DNA of 35,473 nt, taken from an uncultured Peptostreptococcaceae bacterium (GTDB taxonomy: Bacteria; Bacillota; Clostridia; Peptostreptococcales; Peptostreptococcaceae). Location of the stretch: contig CALWPP010000014.1 in assembly GCA_944383455.1 (NCBI GenBank), forward strand, positions 1 to 35,473, in the 5' to 3' direction. The notes beneath the pieces are model-generated. The model had not been told where the DNA came from. It saw nothing but the letters and a program-made list of their open reading frames with translations, and searched no databases. Below, piece by piece: positions 25,828-35,473 of this stretch. The position numbers and the translations under genes were made by a program. The number at the start of each line of letters is the position of its first letter. The first letter of the stretch is position 1.

Positions 25828-26060
25828 TTATCCACAATATATGTTGATAAATTTGTTGATAACTTCTTAAAAAATATTGATATTTTTTATCAACAATTAT
25901 ACAAATATATCCACAAATATATCCACAAATATATCCACAATCTATTTGTGTTAAAATACAGTATTTTATATATTTTTCCACAATATCCACAGCCCCTACT
26001 ACTATTACTAACTTATTTAATATATAATATATATATTATTCATGCAAAAAAATTAATAAA
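25828..26060. other. oriC right part: DnaA boxes, DnaA-trios and unwinding region
   Basis: The dnaA-dnaN gap has TTATCCACA (25828-25836), paired TGTTGATAA motifs, and three copies of ATATCCACAA at 12-bp spacing (25907, 25919, 25931). Then come TTTTCCACA (25974) and ATATCCACA (25983-25991), GCCCC (25992-25996), CTACTACTATTACTAA (25996-26011) and a pure A/T stretch to about 26040. On the bottom strand the CTA/TTA series reads 3'-GAT/AAT, the DnaA-trio pattern known from Bacillus. This is the likely site of initial unwinding. Confidence 0.85.
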
Positions 26061-26080
26061 ATATGGAGGATTTTTATAAA

Positions 26081-27187
26081 ATGCATATAGTTTGTAATCA
26101 AAAAATTTTATCCCAAAAAATAAGTATTTGTCAAAAAGCAACATCAAATAAAACAACTACTGATATTTTGAAAGGAATTTTAATTGTAGCTAAAGAAAAT
26201 TTTTTAAAAATTACTGGATATAATTTAGAAATATCTATAGAAACAAGTATGGATGTTGATGTTATAAAAGAAGGTAGTATAGTTGTAAACTCTAGATTAT
26301 TTGGCGATATAATAAAAAAATTACCAGATACTTTTATAGAGATTGAAGTTATAAACAATATTATGTGTATAAAATATCAAAATTCAAAATTTGAAATAAA
26401 CTGTGATAGCTCTAATGATTTTCCAATAATTCCTAGGTTAAATTCTTCAAAAAAATATTCTATATCTCATAATCAATTAAAAAGTATGATTAAACAAACA
26501 TCTTTTGCTATATCAACAGACTCAACAAAGCCAACTTTAACTGGAGAATTACTTGAGATTCAAGAAAAAAAGATTAGTTTAGTTGCAATAGATGGATATA
26601 GACTCTCTGTTAGAAGTTGTTTTAATAAAACTGACCTAGGTTATGATAAATGTATAATTCCAGGTAAGAGTTTAAATGAGATAAATAGTCTCCTACCTAG
26701 TAATGATGATAATTTAGTAATAGAGTTTGATGATAAGTATGCTTTATTTAAATTTATGGATATTAGTATAACAACAAGAGTTTTAGATGGAGAATTTGTT
26801 GATTACAAAAAACTTTTACCAAAAGAATATACTACAAAAGTAACAGTAAATACAAAAGAAATTCTAGATAGCTTAGAAAGAGCTTCTCTCCTTTCTCAAA
26901 TGCAAAAAAGTAACTTGATAAAATTATCAATAAGAGAAGATAAGTTACTCATAACTTCAAATAGTGATAAAGGAAATATATATGAAGAGGTTAATATAAA
27001 TTTAGAAGGAGAATTATTAGATATCGCTTTTAACTCAAGATATTTGATTGAAGGTATAAAAAATATACAGAGTGAAGAAATAACAATAGAGTTTACTACA
27101 AATGTAAACCCTTGTATTATAAAACCTGTGGATAATATAGATTATACTTATTTATTGCTTCCTGTTAGGATTTCATCAAATATATAA
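26081..27187 (+). CDS. dnaN: DNA polymerase III beta sliding clamp
   Basis: This 368-aa protein forms the ring that holds polymerase on DNA. It has the three-fold clamp layout, with SKPTLTGELLEIQEKKISLVA-like central repeat beginning near residue 150 and the C-terminal YLLLPVR, the usual end of the third domain. The open frame starts at 26063, but its first codons (ATGGAGGA) are the ribosome-binding site; ATG 26081 (MHIVCNQKIL) is the start. It follows oriC and precedes a small gap with a possible RNA gene. Confidence 0.96.
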   Translation: MHIVCNQKILSQKISICQKATSNKTTTDILKGILIVAKENFLKITGYNLEISIETSMDVDVIKEGSIVVNSRLFGDIIKKLPDTFIEIEVINNIMCIKYQNSKFEINCDSSNDFPIIPRLNSSKKYSISHNQLKSMIKQTSFAISTDSTKPTLTGELLEIQEKKISLVAIDGYRLSVRSCFNKTDLGYDKCIIPGKSLNEINSLLPSNDDNLVIEFDDKYALFKFMDISITTRVLDGEFVDYKKLLPKEYTTKVTVNTKEILDSLERASLLSQMQKSNLIKLSIREDKLLITSNSDKGNIYEEVNINLEGELLDIAFNSRYLIEGIKNIQSEEITIEFTTNVNPCIIKPVDNIDYTYLLLPVRISSNI

Positions 27188-27204
27188 ATAATATATTGTA
27201 TTAG

Positions 27205-27233
27205 TTGACACATTAAAAATGCTAAAATACTAT
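27205..27233 (+). promoter_or_regulatory. Promoter in the dnaN-rlbA gap
   Basis: TTGACA (27205-27210) and TACTAT (27228-27233) are spaced by 17 bases, 18 bases after the dnaN stop. It points at no open frame longer than five codons before the terminator at 27320-27350. Confidence 0.55.
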
Positions 27234-27239
27234 ATAGAG

Positions 27240-27350
27240 CTTTTTAGTTTTAAAAATTATGATTTACGAATACTAGTTTTTTCAATATATAAATTTAATC
27301 AACACAAGGATTTAATAGTAAAAGAGTACTAAAATTAGTACTCTTTTTTA
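27240..27350 (+). ncRNA. Candidate small RNA between dnaN and rlbA
   Basis: A promoter (27205-27233) and a strong terminator (stem AAAAGAGTACTAA / TTAGTACTCTTTT, 27320-27347, then TTT) bracket about 110 bases with no good open frame. The terminator also ends dnaN transcription, so an independent RNA is not required. No known RNA family is recognised. Confidence 0.3.
27320..27350 (+). terminator. Terminator after dnaN
   Basis: A 13-bp stem (AAAAGAGTACTAA and complement) with a 2-base centre and a run of six T. It separates dnaN from the rlbA-recF-gyrBA genes. Confidence 0.85.
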
Positions 27351-27398
27351 TGTTTATAATAAGTGAATAACTTTTTATTACTTATTTTTTTAATTTTA

Positions 27399-27407
27399 TG
27401 ATATAAT
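27399..27407 (+). promoter_or_regulatory. Extended -10 promoter of the rlbA-recF-gyrB-gyrA operon
   Basis: TGATATAAT (TG at 27399, TATAAT at 27402-27407) is an extended -10 about 40 bases before the rlbA start; the -35 box is weak. Confidence 0.55.
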
Positions 27408-27447
27408 ATATCTTTAAAATAAGAGAGTTATAAAGGAGGTGCCTTTG

Positions 27448-27654
27448 TTGATAGAAATAAAATTAAATGCAGAATATATAAAGCTAGATCAACTATTAAA
27501 ACTATCAGATGTAGCTTCTACAGGAGGACACGCCAAATTTTTAATAAATGAGGGATTAGTAAAAGTAAATGGAGATGTAGAACTTAGAAGAGGTAGAAAG
27601 CTTAGAATAGATGATTTAGTTGAAATAGAATCCAAAAAAATTAAAATTGTTTAG
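27448..27654 (+). CDS. rlbA: S4-domain RNA-binding protein RlbA (YaaA)
   Basis: This 68-aa protein is almost entirely one S4 domain: YIKLDQLLKLSDVASTGGHAK, then FLINEGLVKVNGDVELRRGR and KLRIDDLVEIES. It is found between dnaN and recF in most Firmicutes and has been linked to ribosome assembly (YaaA). GGAGGTG (27436-27442) precedes three candidate starts: GTG 27439 is in the site itself, TTG 27445 is too near, TTG 27448 is best spaced. Confidence 0.88.
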   Translation: MIEIKLNAEYIKLDQLLKLSDVASTGGHAKFLINEGLVKVNGDVELRRGRKLRIDDLVEIESKKIKIV

Positions 27655-27666
27655 TGGAATATTTTT

Positions 27667-28782
27667 ATGTATTTAGAAAGTTTAAAATTGATAAATTTTA
27701 GAAATTATGATGATTTACACATTGAATTTAATAAAAACATTAATCTTATAGTAGGTAAAAATGGTCAAGGAAAGACAAATATAGTTGAATCTATTTACAT
27801 GATGTCTATTGGTAAATCTTTTAGAACTAACAAAGATAGGGAAGTTATAAAGTTTAACAGAAAAAGTCTATATTTAGCAGGACAATATAAAAATAATTAT
27901 AGGAATGGTTTCATTGAAATTATAATAGATAAAAATAAAAAAGGTATAAAATTAAATAAAGTTAGCATAAGTAAGGTTTATGAATTATTAGGGAATCTAA
28001 ATGTAGTAATATTTTCTCCGGAGGATTTAATGCTTATAAAAGATGGACCAAGACAAAGAAGAAGTTTTATAGATAAAGAAATTAGTCAGATAATGCCAAA
28101 ATATTATAATATACTTGTTAATTATAATAAAACCTTACACCAAAGAAACAATATACTAAAATCTAAAAATATAGATTATGCACTATTAGATGTTTATGAT
28201 GAGAGTATATCAAGTTACGGTAGTGATATAATTATTTTTAGAAGGGATTTTATAAAAAAGCTAAATATTGTTTGTAACGATGTTCACAAAAAGTTAACTG
28301 ATAATAAAGAAGATTTAAAAATATATTATAAGCCACAAATTTTAGTAAATGATAATGACTCAAAAGAAAATATAGAAAATAAATTACTTAACAAGCTAAA
28401 ATTAAGTAGAGAAAATGATTTAAAAATAAAATCAACAAAGTACGGAATACACAAAGATGATATAGAAATATATATAAATGATTTTGACATTAAAAAATAC
28501 GGTTCTCAAGGTCAACAAAGAATGGCATCTATTTCTATGAAATTATCCGAACTTAACCTTATAAAAAATGAGGTAGGGGAATATCCAATACTTATACTAG
28601 ATGATGTTTTTAGTGAGCTTGATGAGACTAGACAGAAATTATTAATAAATAATTTAAAAGAAGTTCAAATTTTTGTAACAACGGCTGAGAAAAATCATAT
28701 GAACATATTTAAAAATAATGAAGTTACTATATTTAATATAGATGATGGACAAGTAGTAAAAATAGAAAACGGAGGTATCTAG
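27667..28782 (+). CDS. recF: DNA replication and repair protein RecF
   Basis: This 371-aa SMC-like ATPase works with RecO and RecR to load RecA at gaps. Motifs: Walker A VGKNGQGKTNIVE (34-46), PEDLMLIKDGPRQRRSFID, the signature region YGSQGQQRMASISMKL and Walker B ILILDDVFSELD. The ribosome-binding site is weak (GTGGAAT), only 12 bases after rlbA. The gyrB start follows the stop directly, with its GGAGG in the last codons of recF. Confidence 0.95.
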   Translation: MYLESLKLINFRNYDDLHIEFNKNINLIVGKNGQGKTNIVESIYMMSIGKSFRTNKDREVIKFNRKSLYLAGQYKNNYRNGFIEIIIDKNKKGIKLNKVSISKVYELLGNLNVVIFSPEDLMLIKDGPRQRRSFIDKEISQIMPKYYNILVNYNKTLHQRNNILKSKNIDYALLDVYDESISSYGSDIIIFRRDFIKKLNIVCNDVHKKLTDNKEDLKIYYKPQILVNDNDSKENIENKLLNKLKLSRENDLKIKSTKYGIHKDDIEIYINDFDIKKYGSQGQQRMASISMKLSELNLIKNEVGEYPILILDDVFSELDETRQKLLINNLKEVQIFVTTAEKNHMNIFKNNEVTIFNIDDGQVVKIENGGI

Positions 28783-30684
<1,902 letters not shown>

Positions 30685-30699
30685 AAAGGAGATGATATT

Positions 30700-33126
30700 A
30701 TGCAAGAAAATAATAAAATAATACCACTTGAGATTGCAGACGAGATGAAAAAGTCTTACATGGAATATGCAATGAGTGTTATAGCAGGTCGTGCACTTCC
30801 AGATGTTCGTGATGGATTAAAGCCAGTTCATAGAAGAATTCTTTATTCTATGAATGAACTTAATTTAACTCCTGATAAACCATATAGAAAATCTGCTCGT
30901 ATAGTTGGAGATGTTTTGGGTAAGTATCATCCACATGGAGACAGTGCAGTTTATTTAGCTATGGTTAGAATGGCACAAGATTTTTCAACTAGAGGACTTT
31001 TAGTTGATGGACACGGAAATTTTGGTTCAATAGATGGAGATTCTCCTGCTGCTATGCGTTATACTGAAGCTAGAATGAGTAAATTATCTCTTGAGCTTTT
31101 AAGAGATATAGATAAAGAAACTGTTGATTTTGAACCAAACTTTGATGAATCCTTAAAAGAACCTCAAGTACTTCCATCAAGATATCCAAATCTTTTAGTT
31201 AATGGTTCAAATGGTATAGCAGTTGGTATGGCAACAAGTATTCCTCCCCATAATTTAGGAGAGGTTATTGATGCAACAATTTATTTAATAGACAATAATG
31301 AATGTAGTATAGAAGACCTTATGAAATTTATAAAAGGACCTGATTTTCCAACTGCATCAATAATCATGGGAAAAGAGAATATATTAAATGCCTATAAAAC
31401 TGGTAGAGGTAAAGTTAAAGTAAGAGCAAGAGCATACATAGAAGAACTTCCAAAAGGAAAACAACAAATAGTTGTAACAGAAATACCTTACCAAGTCAAT
31501 AAAGCAAAATTAGTAGAAAAAATAGCAGAACTTGTTAAAGATAAGAAAATAGAAGGTATCTCTGACTTAAGGGATGAAAGTAACAGAAACGGTATAAGAA
31601 TAGTTATTGAACTAAAAAGAGATGCTAATGCTAATATAGTTTTAAATAACTTATATAAGCACTCTCAAATGGAAGAAACTATAAGTATAATAATGCTTGC
31701 ACTTGTTAATAAAGAGCCAAAAGTTTTAAATCTAAAACAAATATTAGTTCATTACATAAATCATCAAAAAGATGTTATAACAAGAAGAACGAAATTTGAT
31801 TTAAATAAAGCAAAATCAAGAGCTAATATTTTAGAAGGACTAAAAATTGCACTTGATAATATTGATAAAGTTATAAGTTTAATTAGAACATCTAAAAATT
31901 CTCAAGAAGCAAAAATAGGCCTTACAAATAATTTTGGACTTAGTGAAAATCAATCGCAAGCAATTCTTGATATGAAACTTCAAAGGTTAACAGGTCTTGA
32001 AAGAGATAGAATTGAAGAAGAATATAAAGAACTTATGATTAAGATAAATAAACTAGAAGAAATTTTATCAAATGAAATGTTGCTTTTAGAAGTTATAAAA
32101 AAAGAAATGAGTGCTATAAAAGATTCCTATAAAGATGAAAGAAGAACAGAGATAAGACACTCAGAAGGTGAAATAGATGTACGTGACCTTATTGAAGAAG
32201 AAGAAACGACTATAACACTTACTCATTTTGGATATATAAAAAGAGTACCATCAGATACTTACAAAAGCCAAAATAGAGGTGGAAGAGGAATATCTGCACT
32301 TACAACTAGGGAAGAAGATTTTGTAAAACACTTAATAACAACAACAACTCATACAAAATTACTTATATTTACTAATAAGGGAAGAGTGTTTCAGTTAAAT
32401 ACTTATGAAATACCTGAAGGTAAAAGACAATCAAAAGGAACTGCTGTTGTTAATTTATTACAACTTGGGCAGAATGAAAAAATAGCAACACTTTTAGCTA
32501 TTGATGAAAACTATACTAATAAATATTTAATTTTAGCAACTAAAAATGGTATAGTTAAGAAAACTAAAATGGAAGAATTTAAGAATATCAATAAATCAGG
32601 TATTATAGCAATAGGTCTTAGAGAAGATGATGAACTTATAGGTGTTAAGTTAACTAATGGGGAAAAAGAAATTTTATTAGTTACTAAAGAAGGTATTTCA
32701 ATAAGGTTTAATGAAAAAGATATAAGGGATACAGGAAGAACTGCAATAGGTGTTAAGGGAATTAATTTATCAGAAAAAGATAGAGTTGTTTCTATGAACC
32801 TTTGTGATGATGGAGAAAAATTATTAGTAGTTAGTGAAAAAGGTTACGGAAAAAGAACTAATATTGATGAATATAGAAAACAAAGTAGAGCAGGAAAAGG
32901 TATAAAAACTTATAATGTTTCAGAAAAGACAGGAAATATTATTGGTGCAGAAATGGTAAATGAAGATGATGAAATAATGATGATTAACTCTGATGGAGTT
33001 TTAATAAGGCTTAGAGTTAATGAAATATCAATATTTGGAAGAGCAACTAGTGGAGTTAAGCTTATGAAAAACGACAATGAAGAGAGTGTAGTTTCTGTGG
33101 CTAAAATAAATGTTTATGAAGAATAG
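30700..33126 (+). CDS. gyrA: DNA gyrase subunit A
   Basis: This 808-aa subunit cuts and reseals DNA. The catalytic tyrosine is Y121 in [11 protein letters not shown]. The quinolone region reads [20 protein letters not shown]: Ser82 corresponds to E. coli Ser83, but the residue matching E. coli Asp87 is Leu86 rather than an acidic residue. The C-terminal beta-pinwheel carries the GyrA box QNRGGRG and six repeats of the type [10 protein letters not shown] / [17 protein letters not shown] precedes the ATG, 15 bases after gyrB. A terminator overlaps the stop codon. Confidence 0.97.
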   Translation: MQENNKIIPLEIADEMKKSYMEYAMSVIAGRALPDVRDGLKPVHRRILYSMNELNLTPDKPYRKSARIVGDVLGKYHPHGDSAVYLAMVRMAQDFSTRGLLVDGHGNFGSIDGDSPAAMRYTEARMSKLSLELLRDIDKETVDFEPNFDESLKEPQVLPSRYPNLLVNGSNGIAVGMATSIPPHNLGEVIDATIYLIDNNECSIEDLMKFIKGPDFPTASIIMGKENILNAYKTGRGKVKVRARAYIEELPKGKQQIVVTEIPYQVNKAKLVEKIAELVKDKKIEGISDLRDESNRNGIRIVIELKRDANANIVLNNLYKHSQMEETISIIMLALVNKEPKVLNLKQILVHYINHQKDVITRRTKFDLNKAKSRANILEGLKIALDNIDKVISLIRTSKNSQEAKIGLTNNFGLSENQSQAILDMKLQRLTGLERDRIEEEYKELMIKINKLEEILSNEMLLLEVIKKEMSAIKDSYKDERRTEIRHSEGEIDVRDLIEEEETTITLTHFGYIKRVPSDTYKSQNRGGRGISALTTREEDFVKHLITTTTHTKLLIFTNKGRVFQLNTYEIPEGKRQSKGTAVVNLLQLGQNEKIATLLAIDENYTNKYLILATKNGIVKKTKMEEFKNINKSGIIAIGLREDDELIGVKLTNGEKEILLVTKEGISIRFNEKDIRDTGRTAIGVKGINLSEKDRVVSMNLCDDGEKLLVVSEKGYGKRTNIDEYRKQSRAGKGIKTYNVSEKTGNIIGAEMVNEDDEIMMINSDGVLIRLRVNEISIFGRATSGVKLMKNDNEESVVSVAKINVYEE

Positions 33127-33145
33127 GATACTGTCCTATTCTTTT
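33121..33145 (+). terminator. Terminator at the gyrA stop
   Basis: GAATAGGA and TCCTATTC pair around TACTG, followed by TTTT. The stop codon lies in the first arm. A TATAAT at 33147-33152 directly after it could start the next transcript, though its -35 is weak. Confidence 0.7.
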
Positions 33146-33175
33146 GTATAATTAAAATAAAAAGGAGAGATCTAT

Positions 33176-33457
33176 TTGAGTAAAAAAAGAGGAAGATATT
33201 TATTTATAGGAGCTATTTTTGGTTTTATATTAGGACTTTTGTTTGCTCCTAAAAAGGGAAAAGAACTAAGAAGTGATATAAAAGAAAAAGTAGATGACAT
33301 AAAAGAAAATCCAAAAGAGGCTTTAGACGATACAATAATTAGTATAAAGGAAAAAATAAGTGATTTAATGGATAATGATTATCTAGATTCAGAAATAAAA
33401 ATTTCTGAAGATGAAATAATTATAAGTAAAACTTTTGATAAAGATGGAGAAATATAA
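33176..33457 (+). CDS. YtxH domain-containing membrane protein
   Basis: This 93-aa protein has one N-terminal membrane helix with the YtxH pattern YLFIGAIFGFILGLLFAPKK followed by GKELRSDIKEK, then an amphipathic helix with repeating lysines and acidic residues. The start is TTG 33176 after AAAGGAGAGA. YtxH proteins are usually stress-related and of unknown function; the position ahead of rsbV-rsbW-sigB supports a general-stress link. It forms a unit with the DUF948 gene 3 bases downstream. Confidence 0.85.
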   Translation: MSKKRGRYLFIGAIFGFILGLLFAPKKGKELRSDIKEKVDDIKENPKEALDDTIISIKEKISDLMDNDYLDSEIKISEDEIIISKTFDKDGEI

Positions 33458-33460
33458 AAA

Positions 33461-33718
33461 ATGAATACTTTAGGATGGCAAATAGGAGCTTTTTTGATAG
33501 GTTTATCTAGTTTAATTGTTGCAATATATTTCTCAAAATTATTAAATAGTTTAAACAAAGTTGTTGAAAATTTCCAAAGAATTATCACATATAACGAAAG
33601 ATATATAAATGAAATTATAGAAAATACATCAAATATAACTAAAGAAATAGATAGTATATTTAGTGTTTTAAACAAATTTACGGATTTATTTAAAGTCTTT
33701 AAATTTATTAGAAAGTAA
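33461..33718 (+). CDS. DUF948 domain-containing membrane protein
   Basis: This 85-aa protein has an N-terminal membrane helix (WQIGAFLIGLSSLIVAIYFS) and a helical rest (LLNSLNKVVENFQRI) as in DUF948 proteins, which often sit beside YtxH genes. GGAG lies before the ATG, in the end of the preceding gene. The function is unknown; co-transcription with rsbV-sigB and the similar C. difficile arrangement suggest a stress-response association. Confidence 0.8.
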   Translation: MNTLGWQIGAFLIGLSSLIVAIYFSKLLNSLNKVVENFQRIITYNERYINEIIENTSNITKEIDSIFSVLNKFTDLFKVFKFIRK

Positions 33719-33731
33719 GAGAGGAGAATTT

Positions 33732-34040
33732 ATGTTAGATATAATCTCAAAAATAAATAAAGATTGTTGGGAAGTGGAGTTAAAAGGCGAACTAGATGTT
33801 TCTAACTCAGAAAAATTAAAAGAACATCTAAATAATATTTACTCAGAAAAACATCTAAATATTAAATTAAATTTTGAATATTTAGATTATATAGATTCAA
33901 CAGGACTTGGAGTTATAATTGGAATACTTAAAAAATTAAAATTAGACGACAATGAAATTTATATAGTAAAACCTAAAAAAAATGTGGAAAAAATACTCCA
34001 TATAACTGGTTTGAATAAAATATTTAATATGGAGGGATAA
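33732..34040 (+). CDS. rsbV: Anti-sigma factor antagonist RsbV
   Basis: This 102-aa STAS-domain protein releases SigB from RsbW when not phosphorylated. The phosphorylated serine is S56 in FEYLDYIDSTGLGVIIG. GAGGAGAA precedes the ATG. It is one of three translationally close genes, rsbV-rsbW-sigB. I call it RsbV rather than SpoIIAA because the neighbour kinase is RsbW-like and because C. difficile has the SigB module beside gyrA. The phosphatase that activates RsbV is not in the window. Confidence 0.88.
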   Translation: MLDIISKINKDCWEVELKGELDVSNSEKLKEHLNNIYSEKHLNIKLNFEYLDYIDSTGLGVIIGILKKLKLDDNEIYIVKPKKNVEKILHITGLNKIFNMEG

Positions 34041-34042
34041 TA

Positions 34043-34450
34043 TTGAATTATGAAACTATAAGTATGGAAATAAGTTCTAATCCTGAGTATGTAAGTTTGG
34101 TTAGATTAATGGTTTCTGGAATAGCTAACAAGATAGGTTTTTCTATTGAAGAAATAGATGATATAAAAGTTTCGATATCAGAAGCTTTAACTAATGCTAT
34201 AAAACATAGTAAAGATAATAAAGTTTTTATTTTGTTTGAAATATTTGAAGATAAATTAAATATAAAAGTAAAAGATAATGGAATAGGATATAATTGTGAA
34301 TTAATAGATAAACATGACTTAAATAATCCAAAAGAAAATGGTATGGGAATTTTTATAATTGAATCTCTTATGGATGAAGTGAAAGTTTATTCAAAAGATA
34401 ACCAAGGAACCACAATAAAAATGACTAAATATTTAGGAGTTGATATCTAA
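34043..34450 (+). CDS. rsbW: Serine-protein kinase and anti-sigma factor RsbW
   Basis: This 135-aa GHKL kinase binds SigB and phosphorylates RsbV. The sequence NPEYVSLVRLMVSGIANKIG is characteristic of RsbW. ATP-site motifs are the N-box EALTNAIKH (48-56), G1 KDNGIGY and NGMGIFIIESLMDEV. Start is TTG 34043 with GGAGGG before it, 2 bases after rsbV. Its end overlaps the sigB start as TAATG. Confidence 0.9.
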   Translation: MNYETISMEISSNPEYVSLVRLMVSGIANKIGFSIEEIDDIKVSISEALTNAIKHSKDNKVFILFEIFEDKLNIKVKDNGIGYNCELIDKHDLNNPKENGMGIFIIESLMDEVKVYSKDNQGTTIKMTKYLGVDI

Positions 34451-35226
34451 TGAAAAACATAACAAATGATATAGATTACCTAAATATAGATAATAAAGAA
34501 CTATTTAGAATATACTCTAAAAATAGAGAGAATAAAGAGATTAGAAATATTCTTATTGAAAGACATTTATATTTAGTTAACTTGTTAGCAAAAAAGTATA
34601 TCAATAAAGGTGTTGATTATGAAGATATATATCAAGTAGCATCACTTGCCCTAATATATGCAATACAAAGGTATGATATGGAAAAGGGTTATGAATTTTC
34701 AAGTTTTGCAACTCCAACAATAGTAGGTGAGATAAAAAAGTATTTTAGAGATAAAGTTTGGACATTGAGAGTTCCAAGAAGAGTTCAAGAATTAAGTAAA
34801 AAAGTTAATGATGCTAAACTCATATTACAGCAAGAAAATAAATCAAATCCAAAAGTAAAAGATATTGCTAGCTACTTAGGATGTAAAGAAGAAGAAGTAC
34901 TAGAGGCTATGGAAGCATCTTATGGATATCAACCAATATCTCTAGACTCAACAAATAACGAAGACTCAGAAGATAAAGATATATCTCTTATAGATAAAAT
35001 AGGAAAAGAAGAAGAGAGTTTTCACAGCATAGAACAAAGTGACTTTTTAAAAAAATTTAGTAAAAACTTAAATCAATTAGAAAATAAAATATTTAAAGAT
35101 AGATTTTTTTTAAATAAAACTCAAGCTATTATTGCAAAAGAACTTAATATATCACAAATGACAGTTTCAAGACTTGAAAAAAAGGTTGTTGAGAAGCTAA
35201 AAAAAGAATATGAAAAAAATTTATAA
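34450..35226 (+). CDS. sigB: RNA polymerase sigma factor SigB
   Basis: This 258-aa sigma-70 family member is of the SigB/SigF/SigG type. Region 2 contains NLLAKKYINKGVDYEDIYQV and YEFSSFATPTIVGEIKKYFR with DKVWTLRVPRRVQEL, region 3 follows, and region 4 has KTQAIIAKELNISQMTVSRL. The ATG overlaps the rsbW stop. SigF was considered, but gene order and the RsbW partner favour SigB, as in C. difficile. No clear SigB-type promoter was found ahead of the module by eye. It is the last gene before the rRNA operon and has no visible terminator. Confidence 0.88.
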   Translation: MKNITNDIDYLNIDNKELFRIYSKNRENKEIRNILIERHLYLVNLLAKKYINKGVDYEDIYQVASLALIYAIQRYDMEKGYEFSSFATPTIVGEIKKYFRDKVWTLRVPRRVQELSKKVNDAKLILQQENKSNPKVKDIASYLGCKEEEVLEAMEASYGYQPISLDSTNNEDSEDKDISLIDKIGKEEESFHSIEQSDFLKKFSKNLNQLENKIFKDRFFLNKTQAIIAKELNISQMTVSRLEKKVVEKLKKEYEKNL

Positions 35227-35233
35227 AAAAGTG

Positions 35234-35262
35234 TTGACTTATTTAATTAAGTATAGTATATT
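35234..35262 (+). promoter_or_regulatory. rRNA promoter P1
   Basis: TTGACT (35234-35239) and TATATT (35257-35262) have a 17-base spacer. The same arrangement and nearly the same flanks are found leftwards at positions 39-67. Confidence 0.85.
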
Positions 35263-35266
35263 AATA

Positions 35267-35305
35267 CTTGTCCTTGAGAGATACAAAAACTCAAAAAAGG
35301 ACAAG
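35267..35305 (+). other. Hairpin at the start of the P1 rRNA transcript
   Basis: CTTGTCCTT and AAGGACAAG are 9-bp arms with an inner GAG/CTC pair. The 5' arm begins about 5 bases after the -10 box, so the RNA would start with the hairpin. A covarying version is at 5-33. It is followed by A-rich sequence, not U, so it is not an intrinsic terminator on this strand. Confidence 0.7.
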
Positions 35306-35314
35306 AAAAAATTC

Positions 35315-35343
35315 TTGACATAAAATAAAACTTATGTTAATAT
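35315..35343 (+). promoter_or_regulatory. rRNA promoter P2
   Basis: TTGACA (35315-35320) and TAATAT (35338-35343) with a 17-base spacer. With P1 it forms the tandem promoters usual for rRNA operons. Confidence 0.75.
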
Positions 35344-35367
35344 AAATAAAGTCGAAAGACAAAAGAA

Positions 35368-35384
35368 CTTTGAAAATTAAACAG
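35368..35384 (+). promoter_or_regulatory. rRNA leader element resembling a boxA-type conserved box
   Basis: CTTTGAAAATTAAACAG resembles the conserved Firmicute leader sequence (TTGAAAACT-AACA type) found before rRNA genes. A role in antitermination or processing is inferred. Confidence 0.5.
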
Positions 35385-35445
35385 TAGGTAAGAAAGAAAC
35401 CAAGCCAGAAATTCATAGAAAAATGGATAGAATGAGCGAGAGATA

Positions 35446-35473
35446 ATAAATGAGAGTTTGATCCTGGCTCAGG
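35446..35473 (+). rRNA. 16S ribosomal RNA, 5' end (partial)
   Basis: GAGAGTTTGATCCTGGCTCAG is the universal 5' start of bacterial 16S rRNA; its AGAGTTTG matches position 8 onward of E. coli, so the mature end is near 35446. The rest lies beyond the window. Confidence 0.95.

Noticed and set aside
25904..25942. Short tandem repeats as a CRISPR array
   Set aside because: The 12-bp units are DnaA boxes with no unique spacers between them.
33732..35226. spoIIAA-spoIIAB-sigF sporulation operon
   Set aside because: The kinase has the RsbW-type YVSLVRLMVSGIANKIG pattern and the position next to gyrA and rRNA matches the C. difficile SigB locus.

Overview
The window is very AT-rich and reads as the replication-origin region of a low-GC Firmicute. 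The order dnaA-dnaN-rlbA-recF-gyrB-gyrA, then rsbV-rsbW-sigB, then a 16S rRNA gene, matches what I recall of Clostridioides difficile. With the clostridial codon use, this points to a relative in the Peptostreptococcaceae. The species is not determined.

Layout, left to right. (1) Positions 1-70 carry an rRNA-type promoter firing leftwards out of the window. (2) 249-4800 holds a UgtP/MGDG-synthase-like glycosyltransferase, then leftward ybaB-recR with an overlapping 54-codon ORF. Next come an ABC-transporter remnant (ATPase start fused to permease end), a decayed IS982-type insertion sequence with intact ends and a 7-bp target duplication, and a DUF2500 gene. (3) 4962-11905 is the leftward chromosome-segregation and tRNA-modification block: mnmE-mnmG-rsmG-parA-parB-cysteine desulfurase, with a perfect parS site between mnmE and mnmG. 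(4) About 12.0-21.6 kb is an accessory island splitting the usual jag-mnmE neighbourhood. It holds a chimeric Rpn/IS remnant, a TetR-controlled ABC exporter operon (permease frameshifted), a chemoreceptor, mosaic gene remnants, an unknown 139-aa gene, bioY, a DUF1284 gene, a MITE-like element and a secreted or membrane-anchored protein. (5) 21.7-23.9 kb is leftward rpmH-rnpA-yidD-yidC-jag. (6) 24.1-26.1 kb is a bipartite oriC flanking dnaA, with a DnaA-box / GC / DnaA-trio / AT-rich unwinding module before dnaN. (7) 26.1-35.2 kb is the rightward replication/gyrase block and the SigB module. (8) 35.2 kb to the end has tandem rRNA promoters, a leader and the first bases of 16S rRNA.

Nearly all core genes point away from the origin, as expected for co-directional replication and transcription. 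The accessory island is the exception, with mixed orientation. ParA, ParB and parS form the segregation system. The DnaA boxes and trios form the initiation site. RsbV and RsbW control SigB by partner switching. The TetR-ABC operon has two exact inverted copies of a 16-bp dyad around its promoter, a likely autoregulatory operator.

I did not find a clearly new defence or enzymatic system. The most interesting items are the paired TetR operators, the covarying hairpin at the start of two rRNA-type transcripts, a possible small RNA between dnaN and rlbA, the inverted pair of IS remnants in the island, and the layered decay of the IS and ABC genes.
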